NCBI GenBank assembly: GCA_017303735.1 | Contig: JAFLCF010000132.1 | Span: 1-12,595 of the forward strand | Length of the DNA: 12,595 nt | Origin: Anaerolineae bacterium | GTDB lineage: Bacteria > Chloroflexota > Anaerolineae > Anaerolineales > Villigracilaceae | Direction: 5' to 3' | Shown: piece after piece, positions 7,092 to 12,595 of the stretch | Position numbering within the stretch: position 1 is the first letter of the stretch | Layout of the letters: every line of letters begins with the position of its first letter | Translations under genes and position numbers: made by a program | The notes under the pieces: model-generated | What the model was told of the DNA's origin: nothing | Databases searched by the model: none | The model's input: the letters and a program-made list of their open reading frames with translations, nothing else

Positions 7092-7113
7092 ATGTCAAAT
7101 CCCGAATTGACAT
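7092..7113. promoter_or_regulatory. Dyad overlapping the -35 box, possible operator
   Basis: ATGTCAA (7092-7098) and TTGACAT (7107-7113) form a perfect 7-bp inverted repeat with an 8-base spacer. The right arm contains the -35 hexamer TTGACA, so a dimeric protein bound here would cover the promoter. The GntR regulator encoded downstream is one candidate; no family consensus was matched. Confidence 0.4.
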
Positions 7114-7135
7114 CCCCCGCCTTTTTTGCTACACT
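7107..7135 (+). promoter_or_regulatory. Sigma70-type promoter of the purine operon
   Basis: A consensus -35 TTGACA (7107-7112) is followed after exactly 17 bases by TACACT (7130-7135), a 4-of-6 match to TATAAT. Transcription would start near 7142, about 70 bases before the deaminase ATG at 7213. Position, spacing and the perfect -35 make this the best promoter in the window. Confidence 0.65.
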
Positions 7136-7140
7136 GTGAG

Positions 7141-7151
7141 TTGTCAGACAA
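7141..7151. promoter_or_regulatory. Perfect palindrome at the predicted transcription start
   Basis: TTGTC-A-GACAA is a perfect 11-base palindrome at the expected +1 of the purine-operon promoter, a usual place for a repressor site. Its outer bases repeat the TGTCA/TGACA words of the dyad at 7092-7113, so one protein might bind both. GntR/HutC-type sites are often short palindromes with GT and AC ends, but this is not an exact fit. Confidence 0.4.
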
Positions 7152-7178
7152 ATTAAGTCTAGTTATCAGCCGACGAAA

Positions 7179-7210
7179 CGACTATTCGACTATCAAACTA
7201 CTCGACTACC
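7179..7210. repeat. Four tandem 8-bp repeats, consensus CGACTAYY
   Basis: The units are CGACTATT, CGACTATC, AAACTACT and CGACTACC, in perfect register every 8 bases. The last ends two bases before the deaminase ATG, where a ribosome binding site should be; no Shine-Dalgarno sequence is present. The repeat therefore forms the immediate leader and could alter translation if copy number changes. Confidence 0.6.
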
Positions 7211-7212
7211 CC

Positions 7213-8592
7213 ATGACAACTCTCCTCATCAAAAACGCATATATCCTCACCATGGACGACCATCAACGGGAGATTCCCGAAGGTGGTCTTTTTATCCGCG
7301 ATGGCTTCATTGAAAAAGTGGGTAAGACCAGTGAACTCCCGCAAACTGCCGATGAAGTCCTCGATCTCAAAGGGCATGTCGTCCTGCCGGGCTTGGTCAA
7401 CACGCACCATCACTTTTACCAAACCCTCACCCGCGCCGTCCCTGCCGCGCAAGATGCCAATCTCTTCAACTGGCTCAAGACTCTCTATCCCATTTGGGCG
7501 CGGCTTCAACCGGATGACATCTTCACCTCGACTCAAACCGCCCTTTCGGAACTCGCCCTCTCGGGCTGTACCACCGCCTCAGACCATCTCTACCTCTATC
7601 CCAACGGCTCAAAACTCGACGATGAAATTGCTGCCGCTCTCGAAGTTGGGGTTAGGCTGCAAGCGTCTCGCGGCTCGATGAGCCTCGGCGAATCCAAAGG
7701 CGGACTCCCACCGGATAGCGTGGTCGATACCGAAGAGAACATCCTCAAAGATTCCCAACGTCTCATTGAAAAATATCACAACGCCAACCCCGGCGCGATG
7801 ACTCAAATTGTGCTCGCGCCTTGCTCGCCTTTTAGCGTCACGTCTGATTTGATGAAGCAGTCCGCGAAACTGGCGCGGCAATACGGCGTACATTTGCACA
7901 CTCATCTCGCCGAAACCGAAGACGAAGAACAATTCTGTATGCAGATGTTCGGTCATCGTCCGGTCGGGTATATGCAAGAAGTGGACTGGGTCGGTAACGA
8001 CGTCTGGTTTGCGCATGCGGTCTGGGTCAATGACGAAGAGATAAAAGTCTTTGCCAAACATAATTGCGGCGTGGCGCATTGTCCCACCTCGAACATGCGT
8101 TTGGCGTCGGGCATCGCTCCGATCAAAGAATACCGGAAAGCAGGCGTAAACGTCGGCTTGGGCGTGGACGGTTCCGCCTCCAACGACGGCTCGCATCTCC
8201 TTGCAGAAGTGCGAAACGCCATGCTCGTCTCGCGCGTCCAAGAAGGACTGACGGGCTATTCCCTTTCCAACGATCCGAATAGAAAATTAATGACAGCCAG
8301 AGAAGCCTTGTATTTGGGCACTCGCGGTGGCGCGGCGGTCTTGGGTCGCAAAGATATTGGTTCTCTTGAGGCTGGCAAATGCGCCGACTTCTTCGCCGTG
8401 AACCTGAATAAGCTTGGTTATGCCGGAATGCACGACCCCGTCTCTGCCATTGTCTTCGGTCAATCCTTCAATGTCGATTACACCGTGGTCGGCGGCAAGT
8501 TCGTCGTGAAAGAAGGTCAACTCGTGACGGTGGATCAGGGCAAGTTGATCGAAAAGCATAACAAAGCCGCGAAACGATTGCTGGCTGGGTAA
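7213..8592 (+). CDS. 8-oxoguanine deaminase (amidohydrolase)
   Basis: A 459-residue cytosolic metal-dependent amidohydrolase of the 8-oxoguanine deaminase / AtzB-like group, which converts 8-oxoguanine to urate and ammonia. The family fingerprint is RGSMSLGESKGGLPPDSVV (153-171), followed by APCSPFSVTSDLM (202-214), AHCPTSNMRLASG (288-300) and GLGVDGSASND (315-325). Metal ligands are H65 and H67 (NTHHH), H231 (HTHLAET), H268 (AHAVW) and D319. The 460-residue length is normal. I chose the ATG at 7213 because the frame's earlier TTG (7126) lies inside the promoter and its extra residues look non-coding. No ribosome site precedes the ATG. It heads the purine operon. Related deaminases such as SsnA or hydroxyatrazine hydrolases are alternatives, but the fingerprint favours 8-oxoguanine. 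Confidence 0.87.
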   Translation: MTTLLIKNAYILTMDDHQREIPEGGLFIRDGFIEKVGKTSELPQTADEVLDLKGHVVLPGLVNTHHHFYQTLTRAVPAAQDANLFNWLKTLYPIWARLQPDDIFTSTQTALSELALSGCTTASDHLYLYPNGSKLDDEIAAALEVGVRLQASRGSMSLGESKGGLPPDSVVDTEENILKDSQRLIEKYHNANPGAMTQIVLAPCSPFSVTSDLMKQSAKLARQYGVHLHTHLAETEDEEQFCMQMFGHRPVGYMQEVDWVGNDVWFAHAVWVNDEEIKVFAKHNCGVAHCPTSNMRLASGIAPIKEYRKAGVNVGLGVDGSASNDGSHLLAEVRNAMLVSRVQEGLTGYSLSNDPNRKLMTAREALYLGTRGGAAVLGRKDIGSLEAGKCADFFAVNLNKLGYAGMHDPVSAIVFGQSFNVDYTVVGGKFVVKEGQLVTVDQGKLIEKHNKAAKRLLAG

Positions 8593-8593
8593 C

Positions 8594-9154
8594 GTGCCTC
8601 AGACTCTGGTCATTTTTTCAGGGTTGCCGGGCACGGGTAAGACAACCCTGGCAAAACGATTAGCTCGCGAATTACAGGTCCCTTACTTGTGCATCGACGA
8701 TGTGGTTGGCGAGTTACCCGAAAATCCGAATGTCCAGTTCTGGGACTCGAAAGTGGCGATCCTGCTTGGGTTGGCAGAGAGACAGCTCGAACTGAGTCTG
8801 AGCGTGATCGTTGACTCCGTTTTCATGAATACCGACCGTCATCATGCCCAGTCGCTGGCGCGCAAGTACAATGTCCGCTTTCGCCCGATCCATACTTTTG
8901 TATCGGATGAAAGCATCTGGCAGGAACGTGTGATGAAGCGCTTTGAAGACTCCGCGCACAATGCGGCAGATTGGGCGCAGATCGAACGTCAACGCACGCA
9001 CTTCCTGAAATGGGAAGCGAACACGGCGCTTTTTATCGATGGCGCAGATCTGTTGGAAGAAAACTTTGAACGCGTGATTTCGTTCGTGCGAAGCGATCAA
9101 GTCAATATCCATCCATTAAATGAAGTTCGACTAGTAAACGGCAGTTATCATTAA
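8594..9154 (+). CDS. Small P-loop kinase-like protein (AAA_33/zeta-toxin type)
   Basis: A 186-residue protein with a P-loop at its N-terminus, GLPGTGKTTLAKRLA (10-24), then LCIDDV (32-37) and VIVDSVFMN, the layout of predicted small-molecule or nucleic-acid kinases related to zeta toxin and polynucleotide kinase. The GTG start is one base after the deaminase stop codon and lacks a clear ribosome site, so translation probably depends on coupling. No antitoxin gene lies beside it, which argues against a toxin; the place between two purine deaminases suggests a nucleoside or sugar kinase, but no substrate can be read from the sequence. No membrane or signal segment. Length is at the short end for the family, with no additional domain. 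Confidence 0.8.
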   Translation: MPQTLVIFSGLPGTGKTTLAKRLARELQVPYLCIDDVVGELPENPNVQFWDSKVAILLGLAERQLELSLSVIVDSVFMNTDRHHAQSLARKYNVRFRPIHTFVSDESIWQERVMKRFEDSAHNAADWAQIERQRTHFLKWEANTALFIDGADLLEENFERVISFVRSDQVNIHPLNEVRLVNGSYH

Positions 9155-9178
9155 AAATAAAACGAAAGAGGTGACAAC

Positions 9179-9517
9179 ATGGAACTAGTGATAAATACGA
9201 TTGGCTATCTTTCACGCGGCGTCCCCGGAGTTTTTGTAGCGGGTGCCTGTGTGCTCCTGATGATCCTTTCGCTGGTGCGCAAGGAGCCTTCCTATATGGT
9301 GTTTGCTGCGTTTTTGGCGATTCCTGCCACCTATGTGTTTGGCTCGTGGGCGGGCATTCTTCTTGTTGTACGCTTGTTCCCGCTCTTCTTGCTGGCGGCT
9401 GCATTTTTCATCAGCAAAGATGAGATGGTGTTCGGTTGGATCTTTCCCATGCCCGTGCTGTTTTTCCTTGGATATTATCTCGTCACTCTGGTTGCATCGA
9501 ATTTTGCGGGTGTTTAA
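9179..9517 (+). CDS. Small multi-spanning membrane protein
   Basis: A 112-residue hydrophobic protein of unknown function. The ATG at 9179 follows a good ribosome site (GAGGTG at 9168-9173). Three to four membrane segments are visible: GVFVAGACVLLMILSLV (about 17-33), YMVFAAFLAIPATYVFGSW (39-57), GILLVVRLFPLFLLAAAFFI (59-78) and GWIFPMPVLFFLGYYLVTLV (86-105). Short charged links (RKEP, SKDE) lie between the first pair and the last pair. It has no transporter signature and is too small for a permease on its own. It lies 24 bases after the kinase-like gene and 64 bases before adenine deaminase, so it is probably co-transcribed with them; any link to purine uptake is guesswork. Confidence 0.8.
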   Translation: MELVINTIGYLSRGVPGVFVAGACVLLMILSLVRKEPSYMVFAAFLAIPATYVFGSWAGILLVVRLFPLFLLAAAFFISKDEMVFGWIFPMPVLFFLGYYLVTLVASNFAGV

Positions 9518-9581
9518 ACCGCCGCAGTTGGCAGTCTGTTGAATTTGTGTTTCTGACTTGAACGGATCCGCTGGAGACCTT

Positions 9582-11372
9582 ATGTCATCTTCCACCAAAT
9601 TGACTACAGCCCTCGTTGATGTTGCCATGGGACGTGCCCATGCCGACATGGTCATTAAGAACGGCAAATGGGTGAGTGTACAGTCGGGCGAGATCATTCC
9701 CAATATTGATGTTGCCATCATTCAAGGACGTGTTGCATTTGTAGGGCGTGATGCGAGTCACACCATTGGCAAGAAGACCAAAGTGATCGATGCCAAAGGT
9801 AAATTTTTGGTACCCGGTTTGCTCGATGGTCACATGCACGTCGAGTCGGGGATGGTCACTGTGACGGAATTTGTCCGCGCTGTGGCGGTTCGCGGTACGA
9901 CCGGCATGTTCATCGACCCGCATGAGATCGCGAATGTCTTTGGTCTCAAAGGCGTCAAGCTCATGGTGGATGAAGCCCAGAAGCAGCCCATTCACGTCTG
10001 GGTGCAAATGCCCTCGTGTGTGCCATCCGCGCCGGGTTTGGAAACCCCCGGCGCATCTATCGGACCGAAAGAAGTTGCCGAGGCGATGAAATGGAAAGGC
10101 ATCATCGGCTTGGGCGAAATGATGAACTTCCCCGGCGTGTTCATGAGCGACAAAAAGATGCTCGATGAAATGTCCGCGACCCATGCGGCGGGCAAGGTCA
10201 TCGGCGGGCATTATGCTTCGCCTGATCTCGGCTTGCCTTTTCACGGTTATGTGGCTGGAGGCGCGGAAGATGATCATGAAGGCACACGCATGGAAGATGC
10301 GATTGCGCGCGTTCGCCAGGGGATGAAAGCTATGCTGCGCTACGGCTCGGCTTGGTTCGACGTCGCCGCACAGGTCAAAGCCATTACCGAAAAGAAATTG
10401 GATTCGCGCCGCTTCCTGCTCGTCACCGACGATTCACACGCCGCCACCTTAACCGAAGAAGGTCACATGGACCGGGTCCTTCGCCACGCTGTGAGCGAAG
10501 GTTTGAATCCCATGACGGCGATTCAGATGATGACGATCAATACAGCCGAGCATTTTGGCTTGAGCAAAGAGATGGGTATGATCGCTCCCGGGCGCTGGGC
10601 AGATATTTTGTTAGTGGAAGATTTGATGAACTTCAAAGCTGACATGGTCATTGCCAAGGGACAGGTCATTGCAGAGGCGGGCGAGTGGCAGGTTAAGTTG
10701 CCGGTGGTGAAATATCCGCAATGGGCGACCAAGTCTATGAAGGTGAAGAGAAAGCTCACAGCGGAAGATTTCATCCTTCGGACGAGAGCAGCTACCGGCG
10801 CAGAGATCGAGGCGCATGTCATCGGGGTGATCGAGAATCAGGCGCCGACTCGTCATCTCAAGATGAAGGTCAAGGCTGAGGATGGCGAAGTCAAAGCGGA
10901 TATCAAACGCGATTTGGCGAAGATCGCCCTGGTGGAGCGTCACAAAGCGACGGGCAAAGTGGTTGTGGGGCTCGTTAGCGGATTTGAGTTTACGCGTAAA
11001 TGTGCCATTGGTTCGAGTGTGGCTCACGATAGTCATCATATGATTGTGGTTGGTAACGACGATGCCAGTATGGCAGTTGCCGCGAATGAGCTGGTGAATT
11101 GCGGCGGTGGTCAGATCGTGGTGATGGATGGAAAGGTGATCGGCAGGGTCGAGTTCCCGATCGCTGGGTTGATGTCGAATGAACGGGCGGATGTGGTGGC
11201 AAAGAAAGCCGCGACCGTGTTGGAAGGCTTCAAGATGTGCGGCAGTGAATTGAACAACCCGAACATGCAATTGAGTTTGTTGGGGTTGGTGGTGATCCCT
11301 GAGTTGCGAATTTCTGATAAGGGTCTGGTTGATGTGACCCAATTTGATTTCATTCCGGTGCTGGAAGATTAA
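9582..11372 (+). CDS. ade: Adenine deaminase
   Basis: A 596-residue cytosolic amidohydrolase converting adenine to hypoxanthine and ammonia (EC 3.5.4.2). Family motifs run through the protein: PGLLDGHMHVESGMVTVTEF (78-97, metal ligands H84 and H86), RGTTGMFIDPHEIANVFGL (104-122), VQMPSCVPSAPGLETPGAS (141-159), GLGEMMNFPGV (176-186), GGHY (208-211) and TDDSHAATL (282-290). The C-terminal Ade domain is present, with VAHDSHHMIVVG, NCGGGQIVV and IAGLMS. Length is normal to slightly long for the family. I chose the ATG at 9582, preceded by GGAG (9573-9576), over an in-frame TTG 24 bases earlier with no ribosome site. The GntR gene follows after 10 bases, so both are surely on one transcript. Confidence 0.95.
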   Translation: MSSSTKLTTALVDVAMGRAHADMVIKNGKWVSVQSGEIIPNIDVAIIQGRVAFVGRDASHTIGKKTKVIDAKGKFLVPGLLDGHMHVESGMVTVTEFVRAVAVRGTTGMFIDPHEIANVFGLKGVKLMVDEAQKQPIHVWVQMPSCVPSAPGLETPGASIGPKEVAEAMKWKGIIGLGEMMNFPGVFMSDKKMLDEMSATHAAGKVIGGHYASPDLGLPFHGYVAGGAEDDHEGTRMEDAIARVRQGMKAMLRYGSAWFDVAAQVKAITEKKLDSRRFLLVTDDSHAATLTEEGHMDRVLRHAVSEGLNPMTAIQMMTINTAEHFGLSKEMGMIAPGRWADILLVEDLMNFKADMVIAKGQVIAEAGEWQVKLPVVKYPQWATKSMKVKRKLTAEDFILRTRAATGAEIEAHVIGVIENQAPTRHLKMKVKAEDGEVKADIKRDLAKIALVERHKATGKVVVGLVSGFEFTRKCAIGSSVAHDSHHMIVVGNDDASMAVAANELVNCGGGQIVVMDGKVIGRVEFPIAGLMSNERADVVAKKAATVLEGFKMCGSELNNPNMQLSLLGLVVIPELRISDKGLVDVTQFDFIPVLED

Positions 11373-11382
11373 GAGAGACGAT

Positions 11383-12096
11383 ATGGCAAATTTTCCTTTT
11401 CAACGATTGCAGGCAGATCTGGCGACCTTGATCAACAAGACGCCCGCTGGTTCAAGGTTACCTTCTGAGCCTGATCTGGCAAAACAACTGGGTGTCTCGC
11501 GTGCTACGTTACGTGAGGCAATGCGTTCTTTTGAAACACAAGGTCTCATTCGTCGCAGGCAGGGTTCTGGAACTTTTGTTGTTGGCAAGGTGCAGGCGCT
11601 TGATGGCGGACTTGAAGTGTTGGAGAGTCTTGAAACCATCGCCAAACGACAGGGACTTGAAGTGTCGGTTAGTGATCTCAATATCGAAACTATCGTTGCA
11701 GATGAAGAGTTGGCATCAATCATTAATGTTCCGGTTGGGTCAAAACTTAACCGCGTGCGACGTGTCATCCGTGCAGAGAGTCGCCCGGTAGCATATTTGG
11801 TGGATATTCTGCCCGATGATGTATTGCAAGCTAAAGATCTGCCCTCCGACTTCCACGGCTCGGTGCTGGACTTTTTGCTGAGTCGCGGCGATTCCCTTAC
11901 AACTTCCCGGGCGAATGTCAGTGCCATTGGTGCCACAGCCGATGTGGCAAAGCCAATGGAAATTCAACGCGGCGATGTGCTCTTGCACTTCCACGCTCAA
12001 TTATTCAACGCCGAAGGGCGTGTGGTGGATTATTCGTTGAGTTATTTCATCCCCGGGTATTTCCACTTCCATATTGTGAGAAGAGTTGGTAACTAA
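11383..12096 (+). CDS. GntR-family transcriptional regulator with UTRA domain
   Basis: A 237-residue regulator. Residues 1-70 are a GntR winged helix: FPFQRLQADLATLI, then GSRLPSEPDLAKQLGVSRAT and LREAMRSFETQGLIRRRQGS, with the wing ending GTFVV. Residues about 90-235 fit the HutC-type UTRA ligand domain: VPVGSKLNRVRRVIRAESRP, a VAYLVDILP strand and a final DYSLSYFIPGYFHFHIVRR. Such proteins repress catabolic operons until a pathway metabolite binds UTRA; a purine or a product of the deaminases would fit here, by inference. The ATG at 11383 has an AGAGAG site just upstream and 10 bases separate it from ade; an upstream in-frame ATG at 11344 overlaps the ade gene and is less likely. The dyads at 7092-7113 and 7141-7151 are candidate sites. 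Confidence 0.92.
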   Translation: MANFPFQRLQADLATLINKTPAGSRLPSEPDLAKQLGVSRATLREAMRSFETQGLIRRRQGSGTFVVGKVQALDGGLEVLESLETIAKRQGLEVSVSDLNIETIVADEELASIINVPVGSKLNRVRRVIRAESRPVAYLVDILPDDVLQAKDLPSDFHGSVLDFLLSRGDSLTTSRANVSAIGATADVAKPMEIQRGDVLLHFHAQLFNAEGRVVDYSLSYFIPGYFHFHIVRRVGN

Positions 12097-12145
12097 AAAA
12101 TCTCAGAGCTCTCTGTGACCTCTGTGGCAAATTAAGGAGATAACT
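12097..12145 (+). other. Short gap with AAGGAG ribosome site
   Basis: AAGGAGA at 12134-12140 is well placed for the ATG at 12146. A small palindrome, AGAGCTCT, sits near 12110 with GCTCTCTGTGACCTCTGTGGC after it. It lacks the T run of a terminator, so the upstream transcript probably continues into the next gene. Confidence 0.5.
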
Positions 12146-12595
12146 ATGGCAGATACATCAAAAGAAATTCAAAAACGCGTAGAAGGTTCACGGGAAGATA
12201 TTATTGAATTCATGCGCGATATTGTTGCCATCCCTTCGATGGATTCGCAAATTGGTCCTGTGGGGGAGCGTGTTCAAGCAGAGATGAAGAAACTCGGCTT
12301 CGATGAAGTCCGCTTTGACAAGATGGGCAATACCATCGGGCGCATTGGCAATGGCAAGCGGGTGATGGTTTATGACTCACATATCGATACAGTAGGTATC
12401 GGTGACCCATCTTCCTGGCAGTGGGACCCGTTCAAGGGAAAAATTGAAGATGGCATTTTTTATGCACGTGGTGCCTGTGATGAAAAGAATAGCACCCCCG
12501 GCATGATCTACGGTCTCGCTATCGCGCGCGACCTTGGCTTATTAGATGGCTGGACGGTCTATTATTTTGGGAATATGGAAGAATGGTGTGACGGT
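12146..12595 (+). CDS. ygeY: YgeY-type M20 metallohydrolase, N-terminal part
   Basis: The first 150 residues of an M20-family metal-dependent hydrolase, cut by the window edge. The sequence follows the YgeY family, described as linked to selenium metabolism: VMVYDSHIDTVGIGDPSSW (metal ligand H in DSHID), then WDPFKGKIEDGIFYARGACD (bridging aspartate) and the pair EE in NMEEWCDG (general base and metal ligand). YgeY itself has no proven substrate; relatives are aminoacylases and dipeptidases acting on amide bonds. In Escherichia coli and many anaerobes ygeY lies with ygeW, ygeX, ssnA and a xanthine dehydrogenase, in purine breakdown clusters. Finding it here after two purine deaminases and a GntR regulator supports the same role, and predicts those genes just beyond the window. 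Confidence 0.85.
   Translation, partial: MADTSKEIQKRVEGSREDIIEFMRDIVAIPSMDSQIGPVGERVQAEMKKLGFDEVRFDKMGNTIGRIGNGKRVMVYDSHIDTVGIGDPSSWQWDPFKGKIEDGIFYARGACDEKNSTPGMIYGLAIARDLGLLDGWTVYYFGNMEEWCDG

Larger units (their letters stand above)
6878..7212. other. Divergent control region between the two operons
   Basis: This 335-base stretch separates the leftward conflict operon from the rightward purine operon. It holds the AGGAGGT ribosome site (6881-6887) and -10 box of the leftward operon, the possible gene remnant at 6939-7082, and a rightward promoter with two dyads and a short tandem repeat. An eight-base GGCGGGGG (7059-7066) pairs perfectly with CCCCCGCC (7114-7121), which is followed by six T. 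With no rightward gene upstream to terminate, this may instead fold DNA or RNA around the promoter. Confidence 0.6.

Noticed and set aside
7059..7127. Rightward intrinsic terminator (GGCGGGGG/CCCCCGCC followed by six T)
   Set aside because: No rightward gene lies upstream between 1388 and this point, the arms are 47 bases apart, and the right arm is within the promoter spacer.
7074..7139. Small rightward ORF (MLQNCSMSNPELTS...) after a GGAGG
   Set aside because: It runs across the promoter and dyad and its peptide has no protein-like pattern.
7126..7212. Longer start (TTG at 7126) for the 8-oxoguanine deaminase
   Set aside because: It lies inside the predicted promoter, ahead of the expected transcript start, and the additional 29 residues include the tandem repeat; family members begin near the ATG at 7213.
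7609..8241. 210-codon leftward frame opposite the 8-oxoguanine deaminase
   Set aside because: It is opposite a clear conserved gene and its translation is histidine/arginine-rich low-quality sequence, as expected of a shadow frame.
8594..9154. Zeta-type toxin of a toxin-antitoxin pair
   Set aside because: The P-loop fits but no antitoxin gene is adjacent, and the gene is embedded in a metabolic operon.
9558..9581. Longer start (TTG at 9558) for adenine deaminase
   Set aside because: No ribosome site before it, while the ATG at 9582 has GGAG at a good distance.
10611..11342. 243-codon leftward frame opposite adenine deaminase
   Set aside because: Antisense shadow of a strongly conserved gene, with no domain pattern of its own.
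11344..11382. Longer start (ATG at 11344) for the GntR regulator
   Set aside because: It overlaps the end of ade, and the additional residues (MISFRCWKIKRDD) do not belong to the winged-helix domain; the ATG at 11383 fits better.

Overview
The window looks like a stretch of a Chloroflexota genome, most likely class Anaerolineae. I infer this from protein flavour, the mixed base composition and the type of interspersed intergenic repeats. No marker gene here proves it. There are no rRNA, tRNA or CRISPR signals and no recognisable transposase.

Layout. (1) Bases 1-157: the start of a leftward gene for a SnoaL/NTF2-like small protein, cut by the window edge. (2) Bases 158-575: a gene-free stretch with two repeat-like structures, an inverted repeat built on GTAGGGGCGACCC and a MITE-like unit at about 429-538. 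(3) Bases 576-1388: a rightward 270-residue protein I cannot name; an acetoacetate-decarboxylase-like fold is a weak guess. (4) Bases 1419-1463: a long hairpin between convergent genes that suits termination of the leftward operon. (5) Bases 6877 down to 1468: a leftward three-gene operon with two ATGA stop/start overlaps. It encodes a TRYPCO1 (CU044_2847-type) small protein, a trypsin-like serine protease with a long uncharacterised C-terminal half, and a 1222-residue protein joining a MinD/ParA-like KGGVGR ATPase, leucine-rich repeats and a ROC-COR GTPase module. This matches the general plan of the NTP-dependent, protease-linked biological conflict systems predicted for multicellular-type bacteria, and is the most interesting part of the window. 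(6) Bases 6878-7212: a divergent control region with a possible decayed gene end, a good sigma70-type promoter, two dyads and a row of four 8-bp repeats ending just before the next gene. (7) Bases 7213 to the end: a rightward run of six closely spaced genes for 8-oxoguanine deaminase, a small P-loop kinase-like protein, a small membrane protein, adenine deaminase, a GntR/UTRA regulator, and the first 150 residues of a YgeY-type M20 hydrolase.

How the genes work together. In the leftward operon, the large NTPase is the likely sensor and switch, the protease the likely executioner, and the TRYPCO1 protein a partner or substrate; this is inference from family context. The rightward operon looks like a purine deamination and catabolism cluster. 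Adenine deaminase and 8-oxoguanine deaminase feed hypoxanthine and urate. YgeY usually sits beside xanthine dehydrogenase, ygeW, ygeX and ssnA genes in selenium/molybdenum-linked purine degradation clusters, so such genes may lie just beyond the window. The GntR regulator inside the run may control it through the dyads near 7092-7151.
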